Shown here piece by piece: positions 44,676 through 51,758 of a stretch of DNA of 51,758 nucleotides; positions within the stretch are counted from its first letter, which is position 1; each line of letters starts with the position of its first letter. The translations under genes and the position numbers were made by a program. Source of the stretch: PKWO01 sp036384915. GTDB taxonomy: Bacteria; Pseudomonadota; Gammaproteobacteria; Burkholderiales; Burkholderiaceae_D. The DNA is taken from the NCBI GenBank assembly GCA_036384915.1, contig DASVLJ010000022.1, positions 1-51,758 on the forward strand. The letters run 5' to 3'. The notes under the pieces were generated by a model. That model saw only the letters and a program-made list of their open reading frames with translations, was not told where the DNA came from and made no database searches.

Positions 44676-45401
44676 TTACAAGTCGATTACAGCGTTGGAA
44701 TAGACTTCCTGCACGTCGTCCAGGTTCTCCAGGGCATCGAGCAGCTTTTGCATCTTGACCGCGTCGTCGCCGGTAAAGACGGTTTCGTTTTCCGGCTTCA
44801 TCACGACTTCAGCCACTTCCGCCTTGAAGCCGGCTTTTTCCAGCGCTTCCTTGACCATGGGCAGGTCGTGCGGCGGGGTTAGCACTTCGATGCCGCCTTC
44901 GTCGTCGGTGATCACGTCGTCGGCGCCCGCTTCGAGCGCGGCATCCATGATCTTGTCTTCGTCGGTGCCGGGGGCAAAGAACATCTGGCCGCAATGCTTG
45001 AACAGGAAAGCGACTGAACCTTCGGTGCCCATGTTGCCGCCGAACTTTGAGAACGCGTGGCGCACTTCGGCCACCGTACGCACGCGGTTGTCGGTCATGC
45101 AATCGACGATGATGGCGGCACCGCCGATGCCATAGCCTTCGTAGCGGATCTCTTCGTAGTTGGCGCCGTCGAGGCCGCCCGTGCCGCGCTGAATGGCGCG
45201 TTGCACGTTGTCCTTCGGCATATTGGCGTCGGCCGCCTTTTCCACCGCCAGGCGCAGGCGCGGGTTGGCGGTGATGTCGCCGCCGCCCATGCGTGCGGCC
45301 ACGGTGATTTCCTTGATCAGGCGCGTCCAGATCTTGCCGCGCTTGGCATCGGTGGCGGCTTTCTTATGCTTGATATTGGCCCATTTGCTGTGTCCAGCCA
45401 T
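44676..45401 (-). CDS. yebC: YebC/PmpR family protein
   Basis: A 241-residue protein starting MAGHSKWANIKHKKAATDAK, the family signature. Members are DNA-binding regulators in some species and, from recent work, translation factors that relieve ribosome stalling at proline stretches. It heads the yebC-purD-hemF-nadD-rsfS-rlmH-maf-rng run on the minus strand. Confidence 0.95.
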   Translation of the reverse strand: MAGHSKWANIKHKKAATDAKRGKIWTRLIKEITVAARMGGGDITANPRLRLAVEKAADANMPKDNVQRAIQRGTGGLDGANYEEIRYEGYGIGGAAIIVDCMTDNRVRTVAEVRHAFSKFGGNMGTEGSVAFLFKHCGQMFFAPGTDEDKIMDAALEAGADDVITDDEGGIEVLTPPHDLPMVKEALEKAGFKAEVAEVVMKPENETVFTGDDAVKMQKLLDALENLDDVQEVYSNAVIDL

Positions 45402-45437
45402 GACGAATCTTTCCCGGATGGTGTGTTTGACATGCTA

Positions 45438-45470
45438 GAACGGGGATAAAAGCTCCCTCTGACCCCGTTC
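45438..45470. repeat. Inverted repeat, REP-like (GAACGGGG/CCCCGTTC)
   Basis: Eight-bp perfect arms enclose a 17-nt loop in the 119-base gap between the DedA gene and yebC. Read on the minus strand it contains ACGGGGTCAGAGG, which resembles REP palindromes mobilised by RAYT transposases in proteobacteria. No T-run follows in either direction, so it is not a standard terminator. Confidence 0.5.
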
Positions 45471-45520
45471 AGGAGGTCGACGATTTTACCACATTGATAG
45501 TGGGGTTAAGGGCTTGTGGC

Positions 45521-46477
45521 CTAACCCGCGGCGGCTTCGAGCGGTGCGTCAACCATGACTACCGCGGCCTGCATGTCGTTCCAGGCGTCCAGTCCTCCGA
45601 TCAAGGGGCGCACTTCGCGGAAGCCATGGCCGATAAGTTGCTTGGCAACCACGGCAGCCGTCGCTTCATTGGGGCAACTGCAGTAAACAATGATAGGCCG
45701 GTCGCGCGGGATATCGAGGAATACATCGCCGGGTGACTCGCGGTTGTACAGCAGGGCGCCGGGAATGGCCGGCTCCAGCTGTTGCGCGGCGCGGCTGCGC
45801 GCATCGACGATCAGGGGTTCATCGCCATCGTCGATCAGCTTCTTCAGTTCCTGGACCGTGATGCGCGCCATGCGCAAGGCCTTGTAGAAGCGGCGGCGCT
45901 CATAGAACTTGACGGCGATCACCAGACCGAAAATGGCGGCAATGATGCCGAGCGCCGTCACGCCCATGGTCGAGAGGAAATGCAGGATGTCGTCGATGCT
46001 GTCGTGGAAGATCGCACCCAGGGCCATGAAGGTACCGACCCAGAGCATGCCGCCGGACAGCGCATAAGCCAGGAAGCGCTGGCGCGAAGTGCCCATGGCG
46101 CCGGCCATGGGCGGGGCGATGGTGGAAAAGCCGGGCACGAACTTGGCAACGATCATCGATTTCGGACCCCAGCGGTTGAAGGTATCTTCGGTCTGGCTCA
46201 CGCAATAGTCGGGCGAAATCGAAATACGGCATAGCAATTTGAGTATCTTGCTGCCATAGCGCCTGCCGGCGGAGTACCAGATGAAGTCCGACATCAGACA
46301 GGCCAACAAGGCCACCAGCACGCATTCAAGCCAGAACAGCTTGCCGATGGCGGCCAAGGCGCCAGCCACGACCAGTACAGGTACGGCAGGCACAGGTAGT
46401 CCGAGCTGCTCAAGCAAGACATTGCCGAACAGGATCAGTAGTCCATATTGTTGCAGCAATATCATTAATTTCTGCAT
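45521..46477 (-). CDS. DedA-family membrane protein fused to a rhodanese domain
   Basis: A 318-residue protein. Residues about 10-205 are a DedA/SNARE-associated (VTT) domain with several membrane helices. It has GRRYGSKILK, and FVPGFSTIAPPMAGAMGTSRQRFL, which includes the family Arg. Residues about 215-318 are a cytoplasmic rhodanese domain with a catalytic-loop Cys in IIVYCSCPNEATAA. DedA proteins move lipids such as undecaprenyl phosphate or phosphatidylethanolamine across the inner membrane. The role of the rhodanese part is unknown. ATG 46477 is chosen; the frame extends to 46510. Confidence 0.88.
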   Translation of the reverse strand: MQKLMILLQQYGLLILFGNVLLEQLGLPVPAVPVLVVAGALAAIGKLFWLECVLVALLACLMSDFIWYSAGRRYGSKILKLLCRISISPDYCVSQTEDTFNRWGPKSMIVAKFVPGFSTIAPPMAGAMGTSRQRFLAYALSGGMLWVGTFMALGAIFHDSIDDILHFLSTMGVTALGIIAAIFGLVIAVKFYERRRFYKALRMARITVQELKKLIDDGDEPLIVDARSRAAQQLEPAIPGALLYNRESPGDVFLDIPRDRPIIVYCSCPNEATAAVVAKQLIGHGFREVRPLIGGLDAWNDMQAAVVMVDAPLEAAAG

Positions 46478-46556
46478 GGCTTTGTCGTCGTATGGGCGCG
46501 TCGGCGCCAAAAGGCTGGCATCGATATTGTGCCATCTGCAGGATTCGCAAGAGCCC

Positions 46557-46584
46557 TTGCGAAATCATTTCCCGCACTTAAATA
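46557..46584 (+). promoter_or_regulatory. Possible ribA promoter
   Basis: TTGCGA (46557-46562) and TAAATA (46579-46584) are 16 bases apart, 37 bases upstream of the ribA start. No FMN riboswitch fold was recognised between them and the gene. Confidence 0.35.
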
Positions 46585-46620
46585 TGTTAACCTAACTGAT
46601 TATTCCATGCGAGATTCACC

Positions 46621-47268
46621 ATGTATTTGCAAGATGGCGATATTGCCGACGAGCCCATAGGCCACGACATGGTCTATGTGGCGCCGTGCAAGCTGCCGAC
46701 GCCCTGGGCGACTTTCCAACTTCACGCTTTCGTCGAACAATCCACCGGCAAGGAGCACTTGGCGCTGACTTTGGGCGATGTGGCCGACGGCCAACCTGTG
46801 CTGGCGCGCCTGCATTCCGAGTGCCTGACAGGCGACGTGCTGTTTTCCCAGCGTTGCGATTGCGGCGAGCAGCTTGAAGCCGCCTTGCGCGCCGTGGCCG
46901 AAGCAGGGCGTGGCGTAGTGCTATATCTGCGCCAGGAAGGCCGCGGCATCGGCCTGGTCAACAAGATTCACGCATACCGCCTGCAGGAAGCCGGTGCCGA
47001 TACAGTGGAAGCAAACCAGGAACTCGGCTTTGCCGCCGACCAACGCAATTACAGCATGTGCTATCCCATGCTGAAGCAACTCGGCATCGCCTCACTCAAG
47101 GTGATGACCAATAATCCGCGCAAGATCAACGCGCTGGAAGCCATGGGCGTCGTCGTCGCCGAACGCGTGCCCATCCTCGTCGGGCGCAATCCGCACAACG
47201 AAAAGTATCTCACTACCAAGGCGGCCAAGCTTGGCCACATGATGCTGAATACGGACGGCATCAAGTGA
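46621..47268 (+). CDS. ribA: GTP cyclohydrolase II
   Basis: A 215-residue zinc enzyme that opens GTP to the first riboflavin precursor. The zinc Cys residues are in CLTGDVLFSQRCDCG, the catalytic region is YLRQEGRGIGLVNKI, and VMTNNPRKI is conserved. It is stand-alone, not fused to RibB. It is probably co-transcribed with mgsA, 38 bases downstream. Confidence 0.95.
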   Translation: MYLQDGDIADEPIGHDMVYVAPCKLPTPWATFQLHAFVEQSTGKEHLALTLGDVADGQPVLARLHSECLTGDVLFSQRCDCGEQLEAALRAVAEAGRGVVLYLRQEGRGIGLVNKIHAYRLQEAGADTVEANQELGFAADQRNYSMCYPMLKQLGIASLKVMTNNPRKINALEAMGVVVAERVPILVGRNPHNEKYLTTKAAKLGHMMLNTDGIK

Positions 47269-47306
47269 TTTTCCGCATCGTCTATTAACGGATTGAAAGG
47301 GAAGGC

Positions 47307-47699
47307 GTGAAAAAACGCATTGCGCTGATTGCGCACGACAAGAAGAAGGATGACATGGTGGCCCTGGCCGCCGATTACGAAAAATTTCTGCGCCAATGCA
47401 CCTTGATGGCCACGGGCACCACGGGCAAGCGCCTTGCGGACGAGGTAGGCTTAACGGTCGAGCGCATGCTTTCGGGCCCCTTCGGCGGCGATTTGCAAAT
47501 CGGTGCACAATTGGCGGAAGGGAAGGTCGATTGCGTGATTTTCCTGCGCGATCCAATGACGCCGCAGCCGCATGAGCCGGACATCAATGCGCTGGTGCGT
47601 TGCTGCGACGTGCACGACGTGCCCTGTGCCACCAACATGTCCTCCGCGCGGCTCCTGTTATCGCAACTCGAGGCGGGGCCGCACGCACGCGGACACTAA
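47307..47699 (+). CDS. mgsA: Methylglyoxal synthase
   Basis: A 130-residue lyase that turns dihydroxyacetone phosphate into methylglyoxal and phosphate. IALIAHDKKKDDMV, TGTTGKRL (phosphate binding), GPFGGDLQIG and FLRDPMTPQPHEPDI carry the catalytic Asp and His. GTG start with GAAAGGGAAGG upstream. It is slightly shorter than E. coli MgsA (152). Confidence 0.95.
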   Translation: MKKRIALIAHDKKKDDMVALAADYEKFLRQCTLMATGTTGKRLADEVGLTVERMLSGPFGGDLQIGAQLAEGKVDCVIFLRDPMTPQPHEPDINALVRCCDVHDVPCATNMSSARLLLSQLEAGPHARGH

Positions 47700-47720
47700 C
47701 CGATTTGTGAAAGGCCCTAC

Positions 47721-48695
47721 ATGACCAAGGCGATACGAATTTTCGAAACCGGCGGCCCCGAAGTCATGCAATGGGTCGACGTCGAAGTCGGCGAGCCCGG
47801 GCCGGGCGAGGTGCGCATCCGGCATGCCGCTTGCGGCCTCAACTATATCGACGTTTATTTCCGTACCGGACTTTATCCGCAACCGCTTCCCGCCGGCCTC
47901 GGCATGGAGGGTGCCGGCACCGTGGAGGCGGTCGGTACAGGCGTAACCCACGTTGGGGTCGGCGATCGTGTCGCCTATGCCGGCCGTCCTCCCGGCGCTT
48001 ATGCCCAGGCGCGCGTCATGCCGGCCGCCAGCCTGGTGCGCCTGCCCGACTCCATCGATTTCGACACCGCCGCAGCCATGATGCTGCAAGGCTTGACAGT
48101 GCAATACCTGTTCCGCCGCACCTTTCCATTGAAAGGCGGCGAAACCATCCTGTTCCATGCCGCGGCCGGCGGCGTCGGCCTGATCGCCTGCCAATGGGCA
48201 CGGGCGTTGGGCGTGACCATGATAGGTACCGTCGGCTCGGAAGAGAAGGCCGCGCTGGCCCGTGCCAACGGCTGCGCCCACGTCATCAACTACAACACCG
48301 AGAACTTCGTTGATCGCGTCAAGGAAATCACGGGCGGCCGTGGCGTACCCGTGGTGTACGACTCGATCGGCAAGGATACCTTCCTCGCCTCGCTCGACTG
48401 TCTCTCGCCTTTGGGCATGATGGTCAGCTATGGCAGCGCTTCCGGCCCGGTGCCGCCGTTCGGCTTGAACGAACTGGCTTCGCGCGGTTCCCTCTTCATC
48501 ACGCGTCCCACGCTGTTTTCCTATGCCTCCAGCCGCATGGAGCTCGATGCGATGGCGGCCGATCTGTTCAGCGTGGTCGAGAGCGGAAAGGTCAAGATTG
48601 CCGTCAACCAGCGTTATGCGTTGAAGGATGTCGCGCAGGCGCATCGCGACCTCGAAGCGCGCAAGACCACGGGGTCGACCATCCTGCTTCCTTGA
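47721..48695 (+). CDS. NADPH:quinone oxidoreductase, zinc-independent MDR family
   Basis: A 324-residue medium-chain reductase resembling Qor. GroES-like N-terminal domain (CGLNYIDVYFRTGLYP, GMEGAGTVEAVG), and a Rossmann fold with HAAAGGVGLIACQWARALG for NADPH. It lacks the structural zinc Cys cluster, consistent with quinone reductases. It starts 21 bases after mgsA, suggesting a shared transcript and perhaps a role with reactive carbonyls, but the substrate is not evident. Confidence 0.9.
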   Translation: MTKAIRIFETGGPEVMQWVDVEVGEPGPGEVRIRHAACGLNYIDVYFRTGLYPQPLPAGLGMEGAGTVEAVGTGVTHVGVGDRVAYAGRPPGAYAQARVMPAASLVRLPDSIDFDTAAAMMLQGLTVQYLFRRTFPLKGGETILFHAAAGGVGLIACQWARALGVTMIGTVGSEEKAALARANGCAHVINYNTENFVDRVKEITGGRGVPVVYDSIGKDTFLASLDCLSPLGMMVSYGSASGPVPPFGLNELASRGSLFITRPTLFSYASSRMELDAMAADLFSVVESGKVKIAVNQRYALKDVAQAHRDLEARKTTGSTILLP

Positions 48696-48764
48696 TTTGG
48701 GTGAGGGTTTCCGCACATTGGTAAAATGGCTGCCTGACTGTTTTTCAGGCGATCATAACAACTC

Positions 48765-51416
48765 ATGCGTACCGATACCCCTCAAGCGATCTACCGCAAG
48801 AATTACACCGTTCCCAGTTTCCTCGTCGACACGGTCGAGCTTGGATTCGACCTCGATCCCGCCGCGACCCGTGTCGCCTCGCGGCTGACCCTGCGCCATA
48901 ACCCGGCATCGAACGGCCGCAGCATCGAGCTGTTTGGCGAAGAGTTGACGCTCGTACAATTGCGCCTGAACGGCAAGGAACTCGCTAAGCGCGCCTACCG
49001 CTTGGCTGACGGCGTCCTGGAAATTCCCGATGCGCCCGATGAAGCAGTGCTGGAAATCGAAACGCTGATCCGTCCTGACAAGAATACCTCGCTGATGGGC
49101 CTGTACGTTTCCAACGGTAATTTTTTCACGCAATGTGAAGCGGAAGGCTTCCGCAAAATCACCTATTTCCCTGACCGGCCCGATGTCATGGCCAAGTACA
49201 CCGTCATGCTGCGCGCCGATAAAAAGCAATTCCCGGTGCTGCTGTCGAACGGCAACCTGATCGAAGAAGGCGACTTGGGCGATGGGCGTCACTATGCCAA
49301 GTGGGAAGACCCGTTCAAGAAACCGTCTTACCTGTTCGCTCTGGTGGCAGGCGATCTGGTGTGCCAGGAAGAACAATTCAAGCTGGCCTCTGGCCGCAAA
49401 GTGCTGCTCCAAGTCTGGGTCGAACACGGCAACCTCGACAAGACCCAGCACGCCATGGATTCCTTGAAGAACAGCATACGCTGGGACGAGAAGCGTTATG
49501 GCCTGGAGCTCGACCTGGACCGCTTCATGATCGTCGCCGTCGGCGACTTCAACATGGGCGCGATGGAAAACAAGGGCTTGAACATCTTCAACACCAAGTA
49601 TGTCCTTGCCAACGAACGCATCGCCACCGACGCCGACTATGCCGGCATCGAATCGGTGGTCGGCCACGAATACTTTCACAACTGGACCGGTAACCGCGTC
49701 ACCTGCCGCGATTGGTTCCAGCTTTCCTTGAAGGAAGGCTTGACCGTGTTTCGCGACCAGGAATTCTCGGCCGACATGGTGGGTAGCGACAGCGGCCGGG
49801 CCGTCAAGCGCATCGAAGACGTGCGCGTGCTGCGCCAAGCGCAATTCCCCGAGGATGCCGGCCCCATGGCCCATCCGGTGCGCCCCGACTCCTACGTCGA
49901 AATCAACAACTTCTATACGGTCACGGTCTATGAGAAGGGCGCCGAAGTGGTGCGCATGTACCAGACCCTGTTCGGCCGCGCCGGCTTCCGCAAGGGCATG
50001 GACCTGTATTTTCAGCGCCACGACGGCCATGCCGTCGAATGCGACGACTTTCGTGCCGCCATGGCCGACGCCAATGGCGCCGACCTGACGCAATTCGAGC
50101 GCTGGTACAGCCAGGCGGGCACGCCTGTCGTCACTGCCGAGGCGCACTACGATGCCGCGCAGAAGACTTATACGCTGACGCTGGCGCAATCCTGCCCAGC
50201 CACGCCGGGCCAGGCGGAAAAATTGCCGTTTCACATTCCCGTCGCCGTTGGCCTGCTCGACGGCCAGGGCCGGAACATGTCCTTGCGCCTGCAGGGCAGT
50301 GCCGCACCGGCTTATTCCACGCTGGTGCTGGAGTTGCGCGAAGCCAAGCAAAGCTTCGTCTTCACCGGCGTCAATGAGGCTCCCGTGCCCTCGTTGCTGC
50401 GCGACTTCTCCGCACCGGTCACGCTGAAATACGACTACACCGACGCCGACCTGGCCTTCCTCATGGCTTACGACAGTGACGCGTTCAACCGCTGGGAAGC
50501 TGGCCAGCGCCTGGCCATGCGCCGCCTGCTGGCCCTGACGTCTGCCGTGCAAAAGGGCGAACCGCTGCACCTGGACGAAGCCTTGGCCCGCTCTTTCCGC
50601 GCCATCTTGAACGACGACAAGCTCGACCCGGCCTTCCGCGAAGTCGCGCTGACGCTGCCCTCGGAAACCATGGTCGCGGAGCAGATGGAGGCGATCGACC
50701 CACAAGCCATCTATACGGCGCGCCGTTTCGTGCGCAAGTCGCTGGCCGAAAGCATGCGTGCCGATTTCGAGCGCGTCTATGCAGCCTACCAGACGCCGGG
50801 CAAATACAGCCCCGATGCCAAATCGGCGGGCAAGCGCGGCTTGAAGAACCTTGCACTGTCCTACCTGATCGAACTTGATGATGCCGAAGTGCATGCGATG
50901 GCGCAAAAGCAATTCGACGGCGCCAACAACATGAGCGACCGCTTGGCGTCGCTCGCCGCGCTGATCAACAGCGGCGCCCCCGGCCGCGATGCCGCGCGAG
51001 AGAATTTCTACCTGGAATTCGCCGACGAGGCGCTCGTGATCGACAAATGGTTCATGTTGCAGGGCGCTGCCCATACTGCCGACGTGGCGCGTGTGCGCGA
51101 GCTGATGAAGCATCCGGCCTTTACGCTGAAGAACCCGAATCGCGCACGCAGCCTGCTGTTCTCATTCTGCAATGCCAATGCTTCGCGCTTTCACGCCGTC
51201 GACGGCAGCGGCTATGCCTTCTGGGCCGAACAAGTCGTCGCATTGAATGCGCTCAACCCGCAAGTGGCGGCACGTCTGGCGCGCAGCCTCGACCGCTGGC
51301 GCAAATATACGCCGGCGCTGCAAAAGCAGATGCGGGCGGCGCTCGCCAAGGTGGCCAAGAGCGGCAAGCTATCGCGCGACGTACACGAGGTCATCAGCAA
51401 GGCATTGGCGGCCTGA
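48765..51416 (+). CDS. pepN: Aminopeptidase N
   Basis: An 883-residue M1 zinc metallopeptidase that removes N-terminal residues from peptides. The exopeptidase motif GAMENKGLN (about residues 265-273) and the zinc motif HEYFH, with the downstream Glu in LKEGLTVFRDQEFS, are intact. N-terminal beta-domain and C-terminal helical superhelix match E. coli PepN in length. GGTAAAATGG about 40 bases upstream resembles a -10 region. Confidence 0.97.
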   Translation: MRTDTPQAIYRKNYTVPSFLVDTVELGFDLDPAATRVASRLTLRHNPASNGRSIELFGEELTLVQLRLNGKELAKRAYRLADGVLEIPDAPDEAVLEIETLIRPDKNTSLMGLYVSNGNFFTQCEAEGFRKITYFPDRPDVMAKYTVMLRADKKQFPVLLSNGNLIEEGDLGDGRHYAKWEDPFKKPSYLFALVAGDLVCQEEQFKLASGRKVLLQVWVEHGNLDKTQHAMDSLKNSIRWDEKRYGLELDLDRFMIVAVGDFNMGAMENKGLNIFNTKYVLANERIATDADYAGIESVVGHEYFHNWTGNRVTCRDWFQLSLKEGLTVFRDQEFSADMVGSDSGRAVKRIEDVRVLRQAQFPEDAGPMAHPVRPDSYVEINNFYTVTVYEKGAEVVRMYQTLFGRAGFRKGMDLYFQRHDGHAVECDDFRAAMADANGADLTQFERWYSQAGTPVVTAEAHYDAAQKTYTLTLAQSCPATPGQAEKLPFHIPVAVGLLDGQGRNMSLRLQGSAAPAYSTLVLELREAKQSFVFTGVNEAPVPSLLRDFSAPVTLKYDYTDADLAFLMAYDSDAFNRWEAGQRLAMRRLLALTSAVQKGEPLHLDEALARSFRAILNDDKLDPAFREVALTLPSETMVAEQMEAIDPQAIYTARRFVRKSLAESMRADFERVYAAYQTPGKYSPDAKSAGKRGLKNLALSYLIELDDAEVHAMAQKQFDGANNMSDRLASLAALINSGAPGRDAARENFYLEFADEALVIDKWFMLQGAAHTADVARVRELMKHPAFTLKNPNRARSLLFSFCNANASRFHAVDGSGYAFWAEQVVALNALNPQVAARLARSLDRWRKYTPALQKQMRAALAKVAKSGKLSRDVHEVISKALAA

Positions 51417-51434
51417 TTTCTCCTTTCTATCCCA

Positions 51435-51462
51435 CGGGCATACGCACGTGTGCGTATGCCCG
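51435..51462 (+). terminator. Long perfect hairpin after pepN
   Basis: CGGGCATACGCA and TGCGTATGCCCG form a 12-bp perfect stem with loop CGTG, 18 bases after the pepN stop. No T-run follows, so it is a probable but atypical terminator or an mRNA 3' stabiliser. Confidence 0.55.
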
Positions 51463-51483
51463 AACCCCCATCGCAAATCAATA

Positions 51484-51503
51484 CATACGATTTAAATCGT
51501 ATG
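51484..51503. promoter_or_regulatory. Perfect 20-bp palindrome
   Basis: CATACGATTTAAATCGTATG is an uninterrupted, perfect self-complementary palindrome ending 22 bases before the -35 of the next promoter. It looks like a dimeric regulator's binding site. As a hairpin it would be followed by an A/T run, so a terminator role cannot be excluded. Confidence 0.5.
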
Positions 51504-51525
51504 AAAATTATTTTTGCGAAAGTGC

Positions 51526-51555
51526 TTGCCAAGACCGATTAATGCTTGCTATAGT
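51526..51555 (+). promoter_or_regulatory. Upstream promoter (P1) of a stable-RNA-type operon
   Basis: TTGCCA (51526-51531) and TATAGT (51550-51555) are 18 bases apart, followed by a G/C-rich discriminator (TCGCCTCCC) of the type found at stringently controlled rRNA/tRNA promoters. There is no ORF on the plus strand after it in the window. The stretch 51556-51721 shows no gene and would be leader DNA. Confidence 0.5.
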
Positions 51556-51721
51556 TCGCCTCCCGTTTGACGACGCAGCAAAAAACGCAGCGAGGTAAGC
51601 GGGGGAAGTGAAGCGGCACAGGTAGTGAAGCATGTTGATTACGGCATGCAGGTTTTTGTAAGTAGCGTTCTGCAGGTAAGTAAAGCGAAACGCGGCAAAC
51701 AAAAAATTCTGCAAAAAGTAG

Positions 51722-51750
51722 TTGACGAACGAAAAAAGATGCTTCATAAT
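51722..51750 (+). promoter_or_regulatory. Strong downstream promoter (P2), probably rRNA operon
   Basis: TTGACG (51722-51727) and CATAAT (51745-51750) have the optimal 17-base spacing, followed by CTCG, close to rRNA promoters of Burkholderiales. An A-rich tract lies immediately upstream (51700-51717), resembling an UP element. The transcribed gene lies beyond the window. Confidence 0.7.
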
Positions 51751-51758
51751 CTCGTTTC

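Noticed and set aside
48753..51113. Antisense open frame of 786 codons opposite pepN
   Set aside because: Shadow of pepN; no protein-like motifs.
51212..51532. Short minus-strand frame reading GGSGIRTRAYAR
   Set aside because: This type of peptide is a well-known spurious annotation arising from a repeated intergenic hairpin; here it covers the hairpin after pepN and the palindrome.

Overview
The window is a G+C-rich chromosomal segment of a betaproteobacterium. Family content and synteny point to Burkholderiales, most likely Oxalobacteraceae (Herbaspirillum/Massilia/Janthinobacterium-like). The basis is the nadD-rsfS-rlmH-maf-rng block, the DUF2844/DUF3443 pair, a PEP-CTERM protein and the form of the stable-RNA-type promoters at the right edge. 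The assignment comes from recognising families, not from a search.

Region 1 (1-12.7 kb) is an accessory surface-protein locus. It begins inside a large Thr/Ser/Gly/Asn-rich DUF4214 protein that looks like an S-layer or adhesin substrate of type I secretion. After stacked terminators and a new promoter come a TPR-sulfotransferase, an APS kinase (makes PAPS) and a SAM methyltransferase. A class II CRP-type promoter then precedes a complete type I secretion system (PrtD-type ABC, HlyD-type adaptor, TolC-type channel). The locus ends in a wrecked SPINDLY-type TPR O-GlcNAc transferase relic. Together this suggests secretion of a surface protein that is, or once was, covalently modified by sulfation, methylation and O-glycosylation.

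Region 2 (12.7-23.5 kb) holds core functions: trhO, dnaE and the envelope genes (GT4 and GT2 glycosyltransferases, msbA, waaF), with a peroxidase-related enzyme coupled between msbA and waaF. A MITE-like inverted-repeat element sits between the two glycosyltransferases and supplies the 3' end of one. A DUF2059 secreted protein follows.

Region 3 (23.5-33.1 kb) is a complete histidine-utilisation cluster on the minus strand: hutU-hutH-hutD-hutI-hutF-hutG plus a glutamine-synthetase-family gene. A divergent hutC repressor gene shares a control region with two operator-like palindromes. The pathway is the two-step HutF/HutG route from formiminoglutamate to glutamate.

Region 4 (33.1-38.5 kb) holds exported and accessory proteins: a PEP-CTERM protein, an Fmt-like formyltransferase, a YXWGXW-type protein, a DUF3443 lipoprotein with two Asp-protease-like motifs, DUF2844, a Spy/CpxP-like protein and a GNAT acetyltransferase.

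Region 5 (38.5-51.8 kb) is housekeeping: rng, maf, rlmH, rsfS (with a histone-H1-like tail), nadD, hemF, purD and yebC on the minus strand, and a DedA-rhodanese fusion. On the plus strand are ribA, mgsA, a quinone oxidoreductase and pepN. The right end carries a long hairpin, a perfect 20-bp palindrome and two strong sigma70 promoters reading out of the window, probably into an rRNA or other stable-RNA operon. No tRNA, rRNA, CRISPR array or complete insertion sequence was seen inside the window.
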